42,296 bases of DNA from Bradyrhizobium sp. (GTDB lineage: Bacteria; Pseudomonadota; Alphaproteobacteria; Rhizobiales; Xanthobacteraceae): contig JAQGKC010000473.1 of the NCBI GenBank assembly GCA_028290305.1, positions 1 to 42,296 on the forward strand. The letters are read 5' to 3'. Below are positions 1 to 8,358 of the stretch, piece after piece; position 1 is the first letter of the stretch, and each line of letters opens with the position of its first letter. The notes beneath the pieces are model-generated. The model worked only from the letters and a program-made list of their open reading frames with translations, made no database searches and was not told where the DNA came from. A program made the position numbers and the translations under genes.

Positions 1-645
1 GATATCATCGCTCTGATGGATGCGCTCAAAATCGAAAAGGCGACGATCGCCGGTTTTGACTGGGGCGCGCGGACGGCTTGCATCATCGCGGCGTTATGGC
101 CGGAGCGCTGCAAGGCCTTGGTCTCCGTAAGCGGCTATCTGATCGGCAATCAGGAAGCCGGCAAGATGCCGTTGCCGCCAAAGGCTGAGCTCCAATGGTG
201 GTACCAATATTATTTTGCCACGGAACGCGGTCGGGCCGGCTACGACAAATATCGGCACGACTTTGCCAAGCTCATCTGGCAGATTGCCTCGCCGAAATGG
301 GGCTTCGACGATGCCACGTTCGATCGCAGTGCTGCGTCCTTCGACAACCCGGATCATGTCAGCATCGTGATCCATAATTACCGCTGGCGGCTCGGCCTGG
401 CTGAAGGCGAGCCGAAATATGACGATCTGGAAAAGCGGCTTGCCGCAAGCCCTGGCATCACCGTGCCGACGATCACGCTTGAAGGCGACGCCAACGGTGC
501 GCCGCACCCCGAGCCCGCATCCTATCGCAACAAGTTCTCGGGCAAATATACCCACCGGACCATCAAGGGCGGCATCGGCCACAACCTGCCTCAAGAGGCC
601 CCGCGGGCCTTTGCCGAAGCGGTCATCGACGCCGACAATCCTTGA
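1..645 (+). CDS. alpha/beta hydrolase, epoxide-hydrolase/dehalogenase-like (5' truncated)
   Basis: The reading frame is open from the first base, so the N-terminus lies outside the window; an internal ATG at 16 is not the likely start. The visible 214 residues begin just before the nucleophile elbow GFDWG, with Asp about residue 20 of the visible part. Asp in place of Ser there is typical of epoxide hydrolases and haloalkane dehalogenases in this fold. A cap-like helical region follows, then GGIGHNLPQE near the C-terminus, whose His fits the catalytic base. About 80-100 residues carrying the first strands and oxyanion loop should be missing. The substrate cannot be told. It ends about 100 bases before ohr with no clear terminator. 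Confidence 0.8.
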   Translation, partial: DIIALMDALKIEKATIAGFDWGARTACIIAALWPERCKALVSVSGYLIGNQEAGKMPLPPKAELQWWYQYYFATERGRAGYDKYRHDFAKLIWQIASPKWGFDDATFDRSAASFDNPDHVSIVIHNYRWRLGLAEGEPKYDDLEKRLAASPGITVPTITLEGDANGAPHPEPASYRNKFSGKYTHRTIKGGIGHNLPQEAPRAFAEAVIDADNP

Positions 646-747
646 TCGGCGTTAGCCGCACAGGTGGCTGCGGCGTAGTTCAAACTAGATGCGAGTGACA
701 GACTTTTTTTGCAGGGAACCACGACCCAACTCGAAAAGGAACGCACC

Positions 748-1236
748 ATGACTGAACCCGGAAAAGTGTTGTTTACAGCCAAAACCCACACCACCGGCGG
801 CCGGGAGAACGGCGTCTCCCGCAGCTCCGATGGCCGCCTCGACATCAAGCTTTCGGTCCCTGGTACCTCAGGCAACGGCACCAATCCGGAACAATTGTTC
901 GCCGCTGGTTGGTCGGCCTGTTTCGAAGGAGCGATGGGGCTCGTGGCGCGCAAAATGAGGGTCACTCTCCCGGCTGATCTGGCTATCGACGCCGAAGTGG
1001 ACCTGAACCTGGCTGACGGCGCTTACTTCCTCGGTGCTCGCCTCAACGTCAGCCTGCCCGGCGTTGAGCGCGAACTTGCCCAGGCCGTGGTCGACGCCGC
1101 GCATCAGGCGTGTCCGTATTCAAAGGCCACGCGCGGCAACATCGACGTCGCAATCAATCTGATCCTGGACGGACACACGGTTCTGCCCGCTGGCGTTTAC
1201 CGGGCAGCCCATCTCGATCGGAATGCCGGACATTGA
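748..1236 (+). CDS. ohr: Ohr/OsmC-family organic hydroperoxide reductase
   Basis: The 162-residue protein matches the Ohr family, thiol peroxidases that reduce organic and fatty-acid hydroperoxides in the cytoplasm. Both redox cysteines are present, Cys58 in SACFEGAM and Cys122 in ACPYSKATR, with conserved Arg near residue 19 and Glu near residue 48 of the active site. The ATG at 748 is chosen because AAAAGGA lies about 7 bases upstream; a longer TTG start at 709 adds residues foreign to the family. Ohr usually ends shortly after the NIDV strand, but here about 25 more residues follow. I saw no adjacent ohrR gene and no convincing OhrR operator upstream. Confidence 0.9.
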   Translation: MTEPGKVLFTAKTHTTGGRENGVSRSSDGRLDIKLSVPGTSGNGTNPEQLFAAGWSACFEGAMGLVARKMRVTLPADLAIDAEVDLNLADGAYFLGARLNVSLPGVERELAQAVVDAAHQACPYSKATRGNIDVAINLILDGHTVLPAGVYRAAHLDRNAGH

Positions 1237-1331
1237 TCGACGCCAGCCGGCGCGGCCCTAACTGCGGAACCTGCGCCGTAACGTCCCATGCGTCGTTTTG
1301 CGTATACGCACCCGGGGGCGAATCGGCGATT

Positions 1332-1361
1332 TTGACAAAACGGTTAACGCCGGATTAACCG
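1332..1361 (+). promoter_or_regulatory. CtrA-type binding site with adjacent -35-like hexamer
   Basis: TTAACGCCGGATTAAC at 1344-1359 matches the alphaproteobacterial CtrA recognition pattern TTAA-N7-TTAA exactly and lies inside a perfect 7-base inverted repeat (1341-1347 and 1355-1361). A perfect TTGACA is at 1332-1337; the hexamer 17 bases later is a poor -10 and overlaps the second CtrA half-site. The site is 52 bases upstream of the ATG at 1412. Whether CtrA would activate or repress is not decided by the sequence. Confidence 0.6.
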
Positions 1362-1411
1362 GTGACACCTACGCTGTGCAGCTTGAGGCTGCTGTCAGCA
1401 CGAGGAAGCCC

Positions 1412-1564
1412 ATGGACGCCCAGCGAATTGCCGTCGATGCCGTAATGGCCTTGACCGACTGTGATCGCGATACGGTCACAGCCTTCATCCGCAGCTTTTA
1501 CCTGGCTGGTGTGAAGGACCCCAAGCGCCTGACCTTCAAGGGCCTGCAAGCGCTGGCTCGATAA
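1412..1564 (+). CDS. small conserved-looking hypothetical protein (50 aa)
   Basis: I do not recognise this 50-residue protein. The ATG at 1412 is preceded by GAGGAAG at good spacing, and the frame ends just before a strong hairpin terminator, so it looks like a genuine one-gene unit. The product is soluble, with no signal peptide or membrane segment. It looks like two or three short helices with a basic C-terminal half (KDPKRLTFKGLQALAR). A perfect CtrA-type box upstream suggests cell-cycle control. The frame is open upstream to an ATG at 1298, but that start would put the CtrA box inside the gene and has no ribosome site. Confidence 0.6.
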   Translation: MDAQRIAVDAVMALTDCDRDTVTAFIRSFYLAGVKDPKRLTFKGLQALAR

Positions 1565-1575
1565 ACGACCACGCA

Positions 1576-1605
1576 AAAAAGCCCCGGACGCGTTCCGAGG
1601 CTTTT
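1576..1605 (+). terminator. rho-independent terminator after the 50-aa gene
   Basis: AAAAGCC and GGCTTTT close a hairpin whose inner stem pairs CGGA with TCCG around an ACGCGT centre. It begins 11 bases after the stop at 1564. The A and T runs on both sides would let it work for the leftward gene ending at 1634 as well. Confidence 0.75.
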
Positions 1606-1633
1606 GCTTGTGACGGAGAGGCAGGCGGGGCCG

Positions 1634-2338
1634 TCAGGCCGCCGGCTCGCCGACCGCGACCTTCAGCGTGCCGATGCCATCGACCCCGCATTCGATCTTG
1701 TCGCCGGGCGATAGTGCTGCGACGCCGGCCGGCGTTCCCGTCATGATGATATCGCCGGCGCCGATCTCGACCTGCTGCGAGAGCTGCCAGATGATCTCCG
1801 GCACGCTCCAGATCAATTCGGTGAGGTCGCCTTTCTGCTTTTCGATGCCATTGACCGACAGCCAGATCTTGCCTTTGGCGGGGTGACCGATCTTCGAGGC
1901 CGGCTGCAGCGCGGAGCAGGGCGCGGAATGATCGAAGGATTTGCCGATCTCCCACGGCCGTTCCTTCTTGCGTGCGGCCTGCTGCAGGTCGCGGCGGGTG
2001 AGGTCGATGCCGACGGCATAGCCGTAGACGTGATCGAGCGCCTTGTCGGCGGGGATGTTGAGGCCGCCGCTCTTCATCGCCACGATCAGTTCGACCTCGT
2101 GATGCAAGTCCTTGGTCAATGGCGGGTAGGGGATGGTGGCGCCGTCGGGCTCGATCATGTCGGCGTGCTTGGCGAAGAAAAACGGCGGCGCGCGCTCGTC
2201 ATTTCCCATTTCCCGGATGTGCTCGAGATAATTGCGCCCGACGCACCAGATGCGGCGAACCGGAAATGTTTTGCTACCGCCCGCGACGGCGATCGAAGGC
2301 TGCGGAAGGGCGGGAATGACATACGATGTGGCGTTCAT
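1634..2338 (-). CDS. fumarylacetoacetate hydrolase family protein
   Basis: A 234-residue protein of the FAH family, metal-dependent enzymes that hydrolyse or decarboxylate 2,4-diketo or 2-hydroxy-dienoate acids in aromatic catabolism. The family signature GRNYLEH is near residues 35-41. The metal-binding acids are visible as Glu81 and Glu83 in HHEVELIV and Asp112 in GIDLTRRD. The glycine-rich GDIIMTGTPAGV stretch lies near the C-terminus. Size and motifs resemble fumarylpyruvate hydrolases and short YcgM-like members more than the 420-residue eukaryotic FAH. It follows the ABC exporter gene on the same strand by 44 bases, so it may be its distal operon partner. The exact substrate is unknown. 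Confidence 0.88.
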   Translation of the reverse strand: MNATSYVIPALPQPSIAVAGGSKTFPVRRIWCVGRNYLEHIREMGNDERAPPFFFAKHADMIEPDGATIPYPPLTKDLHHEVELIVAMKSGGLNIPADKALDHVYGYAVGIDLTRRDLQQAARKKERPWEIGKSFDHSAPCSALQPASKIGHPAKGKIWLSVNGIEKQKGDLTELIWSVPEIIWQLSQQVEIGAGDIIMTGTPAGVAALSPGDKIECGVDGIGTLKVAVGEPAA

Positions 2339-2382
2339 GAAGGGGTCTCGGTGGGGTTAGGGACTGAAAATCGATGGTAGCT

Positions 2383-4191
2383 TTACGCGGTGGCGCTGAT
2401 CGGCGCCAGTGTGAGCGGGCCGGCGTCGCGATGTTGCAGGCGGAAGAACGAGGCGTACCGGCCGCCACGGCGCAGCAGGTCGTCATGCCGGCCGCGCTCG
2501 ACAATCTCGCCGCCCTCGACCACCAGGATGGCGTCGGCGTGCATGATGGTGTGCAGGCGATGGGCGATGACGATGGTGGTGCGGTTCTGGCAGAGATGCT
2601 CGATGGCTTCCTGCACCTGCTGTTCGGATTCCGAATCGAGCGCGGCGGTGGCTTCATCGAGCAGGATGATCGGTGCATTCTTCACCAGCGCGCGGGCGAC
2701 GGCGATGCGCTGCCGCTGGCCGCCGGATAATTGCGTGCCGTGTTCGCCCACCGAGGTGTCGTAGCCAAGCGGAAAGCCCATGATGAATTCGTGCGCGCAG
2801 GCGGCCTTGGCGGCGGCCACGATCTCGGCTTCGCTGGCACCGACTTTGCCGAAAGCGATGTTCTCGCGAATGGTGTCGCGGAACAGATAGACATCCTGCC
2901 CGACATAGGCGGTCTGGTGACGGAGCGAGGCGCGCGACACCGCTGAAATGGCCTGTCCGTCGATCAGGATATCGCCGTCGGTCACGTCATAGAACCGCAG
3001 CAGCAGCGCCAGCACCGTCGATTTGCCGCCGCCGGACGGGCCGACCAGCGCTGTGACTTTTCCGGGCTCGGCGACAAAGCTCATGCGGTTGAGCACCGGC
3101 TCGTTCGGACGATAGGCAAAGCTGACGTCGCGCAATTCGACCCGCGCATCGGTCAGCTTCAATGTCGGCTTGTCGTCATCGGCGGGCTCGGTGGCAGGGC
3201 TGTCGACGATCTCCAGAAGCTTGCGCGCGCCGATCAGGTTGCTGTTCAACTCGATGTTCAGCCGTGCCAGCCGCTTGGCCGGCTCATAGGCCAGCAGAAA
3301 CGCGGTGAGGAATGAAAAGAACTCGCCCGGCGTGGCGCCCATCGCCACCACGCGATAGCCGCCATACATCAGCCCGCCCGCGATGGCGAAACCGCCCAGT
3401 GTCTCCATCAACGGGCTCGAACGGTTGGAGACCGCCGCCATCTTGTTGGCATTGCGCTCGACCGCGCTGATGCTGACGTCGATGCGGTCGCGCATGGTCT
3501 GTTCGAGTGTGAATGCCTTCACGGTGCGGATGCCCTGCAGCGATTCCTGCATGGTTTCCATGATGTCGGCGGTACCGGTGAACTGGTTGTGGGCGAGACC
3601 CTTGATCCGCTTTACCAGCTTGCGCAGCACGATCATGGCTGGCGGGGCGACCAGGAAGCCGAGCAGCGACATCAGCGGATCCTGCGTCACCATGACCACG
3701 ACCAGCGCGATCAGCGATAGCAGATCGCGCCCCACCGCGTTGATCAGGAGGCTGAGAACTTGCGTCACGGAGTTTGCGCCGGACGTCAGCCGCGCGAGAA
3801 ATTCGGACGAATGCCGTTCCGAGAAGAACGCGATGTTTTCGTTCATCAGCTTGGCGAACAGCCGGCGCTGGTTGTTGGCCAGGATCGCATTGCTGATCCG
3901 TGACAGGATCACGGTGTGCCCATAGGTCGCCGCACCCTTGAGCATGAAGATCACGATCGTGACCCCGGACAGGATGGCGATGCCGCGGACGTTCTTGTCG
4001 ACATAGGCCTGGTTGATGACCTCGCCGAGCAGATAGGCCGATCCGGCGGTGGTGGCCGCCGACACCGCCATCAGCGCGAACGCCTGCAGATAGCGCCGCC
4101 AGTAGGCGGCTCCCTGTTCCGTGATCAGGCGGCGAATCAGGATCGCCGCGCCATAGGGATCGTCGGTGATTTTCTTTGGAAGTTCGGTCAT
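2383..4191 (-). CDS. ABC exporter, fused permease and ATPase (MsbA/multidrug type)
   Basis: A 602-residue half-transporter with an N-terminal six-helix membrane domain (about residues 35-330) and a C-terminal ATPase domain (about 350-590). Walker A GPSGGGKST is at 384-392, the signature LSGGQ at 488-492, and Walker B IILLDEAT at 508-515. It should act as a homodimer in the inner membrane. MsbA-like lipid A-core flipping is possible given the LPS genes nearby, but the sequence alone does not separate lipid from drug exporters. The ATG at 4191 has only a weak GGAACG ribosome site. The FAH-family gene follows on the same strand. Confidence 0.9.
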   Translation of the reverse strand: MTELPKKITDDPYGAAILIRRLITEQGAAYWRRYLQAFALMAVSAATTAGSAYLLGEVINQAYVDKNVRGIAILSGVTIVIFMLKGAATYGHTVILSRISNAILANNQRRLFAKLMNENIAFFSERHSSEFLARLTSGANSVTQVLSLLINAVGRDLLSLIALVVVMVTQDPLMSLLGFLVAPPAMIVLRKLVKRIKGLAHNQFTGTADIMETMQESLQGIRTVKAFTLEQTMRDRIDVSISAVERNANKMAAVSNRSSPLMETLGGFAIAGGLMYGGYRVVAMGATPGEFFSFLTAFLLAYEPAKRLARLNIELNSNLIGARKLLEIVDSPATEPADDDKPTLKLTDARVELRDVSFAYRPNEPVLNRMSFVAEPGKVTALVGPSGGGKSTVLALLLRFYDVTDGDILIDGQAISAVSRASLRHQTAYVGQDVYLFRDTIRENIAFGKVGASEAEIVAAAKAACAHEFIMGFPLGYDTSVGEHGTQLSGGQRQRIAVARALVKNAPIILLDEATAALDSESEQQVQEAIEHLCQNRTTIVIAHRLHTIMHADAILVVEGGEIVERGRHDDLLRRGGRYASFFRLQHRDAGPLTLAPISATA

Positions 4192-4320
4192 CCGCGTTCC
4201 ATTGACGGCGCAAAAGCAGGCATCCGCCCGCGCGTCAGGGTTAATGCGAAACGTCCGTCTCCTTGCCCGCTATATCGGGGTTTTTCAAGCCAAATCAGGA
4301 CTTGCGCCGAACTAGATTTA

Positions 4321-4423
4321 TAGCGTTTTCGAGCGAAGTGGGTACCGGTTCGCGGGAAGAAAACGCGTCAAAACAAAAATCTAGAGCCCGGTTCTGATTT
4401 GATCAGAACCGAACCGGCTCTAG
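4321..4423. repeat. dispersed palindromic intergenic repeat, copy A
   Basis: Two hairpin units. The left (4323-4366) pairs GCGTTTTC with GAAAACGC around the core AAGTGGGTACCGGTT. The right (4381-4423) has an outer stem CTAGAGCC/GGCTCTAG and an inner perfect stem CGGTTCTGAT/ATCAGAACCG (4389-4398 and 4402-4411). The right end overlaps the 3' end of galE and supplies its TAG stop (4420-4422). Related copies are at 22735, 25795, 27495 and 34638. Confidence 0.8.
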
Positions 4424-5433
4424 GCCGACGCCGCGTGCCGCAGGTCGCCGCTGCGTTCCTGGAACAGTTTCTCTTCCCACGCCAGCGCATGCGCGGCGAT
4501 GGTCTCGAGACTGTCGTATTGCGGCGTCCAATCCAGTACGCTGCGGATCCGGCTGGTATCCGCGACCATGGTCATGACATCGCCGGGCCTGCGCGCGGCA
4601 TATTGAACCGCGAAATTGCGCCCGGAGACGCGCCGCACGGTCTCGATGGTCTCTAGCACCGAGTAGCCGCGGCCATAGCCGCAGTTCAACGTTGCCGAGG
4701 TTCCGCCATCGCGCAGATAGGACAGCGCCGCGCGATGCGCCTGCGCCAGATCGCTGACGTGGATGAAGTCGCGGATGCAGCTTCCGTCCGGCGTCGGATA
4801 GTCGGTTCCGAACACATCGATCTTGGCGCGCTGCCCGGTCGCCGCCTCGACCGCGACCTTCAACAGATGTGTCGCGCCGACGGTCGCCAATCCAATGCGC
4901 GAAAGCGGATCGGCGCCCGCGACATTGAAGTAACGCAGCACGACATAGTTCATGCCGTGCGCGGAGGCGACGTCGTGCAGCATGATTTCGGTCATCAATT
5001 TCGATGAGCCGTAAGGCGACGTCGGCCGCGTCGGTGCATTCTCGAGAACCGGCACCTGATCCGGATTGCCGTACACCGCAGCCGTCGATGAAAAGATGAA
5101 GCGGCTGATGCCGGATTTCACCGCGGCGTTCAGCAGGCTGCGCGTGGTCATGGTGTTGTTGCGGTAATAGGCGAGCGGATCGCGCATCGAATCCGGCACC
5201 ACTACCGAGCCTGCAAAATGAATGATGCTTTCGACGCCATGCGCTGCGATCACGCCCTCGACGAGATTCTCATCCGCCGCATCGCCGATGAACAGCGGAA
5301 CGCCTTCCGGCAGGAATGCCGAAAAGCCGGTGGACAGGTTGTCAATCACGACAACGCTTTCGCCGGCTTCCGCCAGCGCATGAACCATGTGACTTCCGAT
5401 ATAGCCGGCGCCGCCGGTGACAAGCACAGTCAT
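4420..5433 (-). CDS. galE: UDP-glucose 4-epimerase
   Basis: A 337-residue short-chain dehydrogenase/reductase-fold enzyme interconverting UDP-glucose and UDP-galactose in the cytoplasm, feeding galactose into LPS and exopolysaccharide. The NAD-binding GGAGYIGSH is at residues 7-15, the catalytic pair Tyr141-xxx-Lys145 in SPYGSSK, and the serine in FSSTAAVYG near 116. The start at 5433 gives the canonical MTVLVTGGAGYIGSH; the frame stays open upstream to 5619, but those residues have no family match and would overlap the divergent glycosyltransferase gene. The stop codon lies in repeat copy A. WbpP-like 4-epimerases of N-acetyl sugars are a possible alternative. Confidence 0.93.
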   Translation of the reverse strand: MTVLVTGGAGYIGSHMVHALAEAGESVVVIDNLSTGFSAFLPEGVPLFIGDAADENLVEGVIAAHGVESIIHFAGSVVVPDSMRDPLAYYRNNTMTTRSLLNAAVKSGISRFIFSSTAAVYGNPDQVPVLENAPTRPTSPYGSSKLMTEIMLHDVASAHGMNYVVLRYFNVAGADPLSRIGLATVGATHLLKVAVEAATGQRAKIDVFGTDYPTPDGSCIRDFIHVSDLAQAHRAALSYLRDGGTSATLNCGYGRGYSVLETIETVRRVSGRNFAVQYAARRPGDVMTMVADTSRIRSVLDWTPQYDSLETIAAHALAWEEKLFQERSGDLRHAASA

Positions 5434-5562
5434 GAGCTCACCCATCTCCCAATTTGCTGGGGCGATGCTATCCGCTGCGCGGTGAAGAGTGGGTTTCGGC
5501 GTGAGTGAACTGGCCACTATGCTTAATGTTGCGTATAGGAACTGCACGAAACGGAGCCTGTC

Positions 5563-6609
5563 GTGCCGATCGAGAACAATTCCGCTGACAATCTGCAGCT
5601 GATCGTGCCGAATCTGCACAGGCGCTATTCGGGCGTCACCGCGACCAATCGCATGGTGGCGCCGAAACTTGCGAAGATGTTCCGCGCGGGCTGGTTTGGT
5701 TCCGACGCGCCTGACGGCATCGCGTTAATTGGACTGGCGGATCTCGCGAAATTGTGGCGCCGCCGCACGCCGCTGATCTGGCACGCACGGCGCAACAATG
5801 AGATGATCGTCGGTGTGTTGCTAAGAACGCTCGGCTGGCCATTGAAATTGATTTTCACCTCGGCAGCGCAGCGGCACCACACCTGGATCACGCGGTGGCT
5901 GATCAGGCGGATGGATGCGATCATCGCCACCAGTGAGATCTCGGCGTCGTTTCTCAAGCGCAAATCCACGGTGATTCCGCATGGCGTCGACACCGATCGC
6001 TACGCGCCGCCGGCCGATCGCGCGGCGGCGTTCGCGGAAGCGGGATTGCCGGGCCGTTACGCGATCGGCTGCTTCGGCCGGGTGCGCGCGCAGAAGGGCA
6101 CCGATGTGTTCGTGGACGCGATGTGCAGGCTGTTGCCGCGCTATCCGGATTTCACGGCGGTCATCGTCGGCGCGGTTGCCGTGGAGCAGACCGCCTTTGC
6201 CAATGATCTGAAAAAGCGGATCGAGGCCGCTGGTCTGCCATCGCGCATCGTCATCACGGGCGAACTGCCGATCGAAGACGTGCAGCGCTGGTACCAGCGG
6301 CTGACGATCTACGCTTTCACGTCGCGCAATGAAGGGTTTGGATTGACGATGATCGAGGCGATGTCAGTGGGCGCGGCGCTGGTGGCGTCGCGCGCGGGCG
6401 CGGCTGAACTGGTGGTCGAAGACGGCGTGACCGGCGTGCTGACGCCGCCGGGCGATGTCGATGCGCTTGTCGCAGCGCTGGAGCCGCTGATGCGCGATCC
6501 CGCATCGAGCGCCGCGATGGGCGCCCGCGCGCGGGCACGGGTGCTGGCGCAATTCAGCCTCGACGCGGAAGCAAACCGGATCGCGAAGGTTTATCGCGCG
6601 GTGGTCTGA
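5563..6609 (+). CDS. GT4 glycosyltransferase, LPS core mannosyltransferase-like (LpcC-like)
   Basis: A 348-residue GT-B-fold glycosyltransferase. The donor-binding half starts near [13 protein letters not shown] (171-183) and carries the E-x7-E motif as EGFGLTMIE (Glu257 and Glu265). The pattern resembles the rhizobial LpcC/LpsB core transferases, which add mannose from GDP-mannose to the inner core; a manC gene lies further right in this window. The start is GTG at 5563 with ACGGAG about 5 bases upstream. It is divergent from galE, and its last 19 bases overlap the end of gmhB on the other strand. Acceptor and donor are inferred from family and neighbours only. Confidence 0.82.
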   Translation: MPIENNSADNLQLIVPNLHRRYSGVTATNRMVAPKLAKMFRAGWFGSDAPDGIALIGLADLAKLWRRRTPLIWHARRNNEMIVGVLLRTLGWPLKLIFTSAAQRHHTWITRWLIRRMDAIIATSEISASFLKRKSTVIPHGVDTDRYAPPADRAAAFAEAGLPGRYAIGCFGRVRAQKGTDVFVDAMCRLLPRYPDFTAVIVGAVAVEQTAFANDLKKRIEAAGLPSRIVITGELPIEDVQRWYQRLTIYAFTSRNEGFGLTMIEAMSVGAALVASRAGAAELVVEDGVTGVLTPPGDVDALVAALEPLMRDPASSAAMGARARARVLAQFSLDAEANRIAKVYRAVV

Positions 6610-7127
6610 GCCATCACGTCAGCGACAAATGCGTCGAGGTCGCCGCCTGCAAACAGAAAGCCCGGCAAGCCAGCGGCTTCGGCAGCTTCGATATCGGTTG
6701 CGCGGTCGCCAATGACAAAACTGCCGTCGTGCCGTACCGGCCAATGTTCCATCAAATCGAGGATCATGCCGGGGCTCGGCTTTCGCCAATGGTGGTCCTC
6801 AAGATAGCCGGCAACCGACCCGCCGGGATGATGCGGGCAATATCGGATATCGTCAATCCGTGCGCCCTCGGCGGCGAGCTCAGTGCGCATCCAGTCGTGC
6901 AGGGTGCGCAAATGATCCTCGGTAAAGAAACCGCGCGCCACGCCGGACTGATTGGTGAAGAAGAAAACAAAATATCCGGCGTCGTTGAGGCGGCGGATCG
7001 CCTTCGCCGCATTCGGCATCCAGCGAATCCGGTCGCTCGTACCCAGGAAGCCATCGTCGTGGTTGACGACGCCGTCGCGGTCGAGGAATGCGGCGGGCCT
7101 GGAACGGGTAGAATCGATGACGCTCAT
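6591..7127 (-). CDS. gmhB: D-glycero-D-manno-heptose 1,7-bisphosphate 7-phosphatase
   Basis: A 178-residue HAD-family phosphatase that makes heptose 1-phosphate between the kinase and adenylyltransferase steps of HldE. The nucleophile motif DRDGV is at 16-20 (Asp16, Asp18), the TNQSG loop at 58-62, and [11 protein letters not shown] near the C-terminus. The usual zinc loop is altered: Cys97 and His99 are present, but the second pair, normally CxC before RKP, reads HHW (112-114). The ATG at 7127 overlaps the waaF stop as ATGA, so the two are translationally coupled; the longer frame upstream lies inside waaF. The family also includes the histidinol-phosphatase domain of HisB, but the neighbours support heptose. 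Confidence 0.87.
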   Translation of the reverse strand: MSVIDSTRSRPAAFLDRDGVVNHDDGFLGTSDRIRWMPNAAKAIRRLNDAGYFVFFFTNQSGVARGFFTEDHLRTLHDWMRTELAAEGARIDDIRYCPHHPGGSVAGYLEDHHWRKPSPGMILDLMEHWPVRHDGSFVIGDRATDIEAAEAAGLPGFLFAGGDLDAFVADVMAQTTAR

Positions 7128-8194
7128 TGCAGCTTTACCCTGGCTTCGCCCAGCACGCGGCCGGCGATGGCAACCACATCGGATGCCGGAATGTCGCGCA
7201 TGCAGCGATGATCGTTCATGGTGCAGACCGGACGGTGGCACGGCTGGCACGGCACCACCGTTTTGGTCTGGACCGTCGCCGCAAGTCCGTTCAGGGGCGC
7301 CCAATGATAAGGGCTGGTCGGGCCGAAGATGCCCATGGTCGGGGTCCCGATCGCGGCGGCGATGTGCATCAAACCCGAATCATTCGAGATCGCGATGTCG
7401 GCCGCCGCCATGGCGAGAATGCCGTTGCGCAGATCGGCGCCGGTGAGGTCGCGGACACGAGGTCCGCCCGCGGCAACGATCTCCGCCGCCAGCGCCTTCT
7501 CGCCGGGGCCGCCGACCACCCAGACGTCGAGTCCTTGTTCGGCCAGGAGGCGCGCGGCCTCCGCATAATAAGTCCAGCGCTTGGACGCGCCGACCGACCC
7601 CGGAGCCAGTGCCACCGCGGAACCAGTGCCCAGCCCGGTCGCTTGCCGCCAGCGGGCGGTTTCCTCGGCGGCAACATGAAGCTGCGGCACCGGCCATTCC
7701 GGCGGCAACGGAGCCCCATCTTGCAGCGCCAGTGCGGCGTTCTTGTCGATGAAGCGGGGCAATGCCTTTTCGCCCCAGCGCCACTGATTGAGCAGGCCGA
7801 ATCTGGCTTCCCCGACAAAGCCGACCCGCTCTCGGATGCCGGCCAGCGCCGGCGCAATCGCCGATTTCCAGGTACGGGGGAGGATCAGCGCAGTGCCGTA
7901 GTTCCCGGCGCGCAACCGTGCCGCCAGACCCCATTGTTTGGCGACCGCAAGCCGGCCGCGCGGCAGGTCCCAGACGATGCCTGAGCGGACGCCGGGCATG
8001 TAGTCGACCAGCGGAGCGCACAGGGAGGTCACCAGGAGATCGATCGGGCGGTTCGGCCAGCGTTGCTTCAGAACGCGCACCACCGTATGGCCCCGTACGA
8101 AGTCACCGATCCACATATAGGGGACGATGAGGATCGGCCGGGTATCGTCCGGCTCTATAGTCTCCTTCAAGCGTATTGGTGAATCTGTATTCAT
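7124..8194 (-). CDS. waaF: ADP-heptose:LPS heptosyltransferase II (GT9)
   Basis: A 356-residue GT9 enzyme that transfers L,D-heptose from ADP-heptose to the LPS inner core at the cytoplasmic face. Family marks are [13 protein letters not shown] near the N-terminus, [13 protein letters not shown] in the middle, the nucleotide-binding [23 protein letters not shown], and the cysteine-rich [18 protein letters not shown] tail typical of WaaF. The ATG at 8194 is chosen because the upstream extension to 8338 has no family match. It faces hldD across a 164-base divergent promoter region and overlaps gmhB by four bases downstream. Heptosyltransferase I (WaaC) is the close alternative. Confidence 0.88.
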   Translation of the reverse strand: MNTDSPIRLKETIEPDDTRPILIVPYMWIGDFVRGHTVVRVLKQRWPNRPIDLLVTSLCAPLVDYMPGVRSGIVWDLPRGRLAVAKQWGLAARLRAGNYGTALILPRTWKSAIAPALAGIRERVGFVGEARFGLLNQWRWGEKALPRFIDKNAALALQDGAPLPPEWPVPQLHVAAEETARWRQATGLGTGSAVALAPGSVGASKRWTYYAEAARLLAEQGLDVWVVGGPGEKALAAEIVAAGGPRVRDLTGADLRNGILAMAAADIAISNDSGLMHIAAAIGTPTMGIFGPTSPYHWAPLNGLAATVQTKTVVPCQPCHRPVCTMNDHRCMRDIPASDVVAIAGRVLGEARVKLQ

Positions 8195-8358
8195 GTTTTT
8201 GTAAGGGCTGGCCGGGGCGCGTTGGTCCTGTCGGTAACCGCTCCCCGTCGGGAGGTAAAGCCGGGCATGCAGATGGAGCGGCCACCTTCGTGACCCACGT
8301 TGCTTGCCGGGCGGGACTGGGGCAAAGCTGGCACGCACAAATCAGGGCAGGGACCTTC

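Noticed and set aside
646..747. Possible OhrR operator before ohr
   Set aside because: No clear palindrome of the known OhrR type; the gap contains only a T-run and ordinary sequence.
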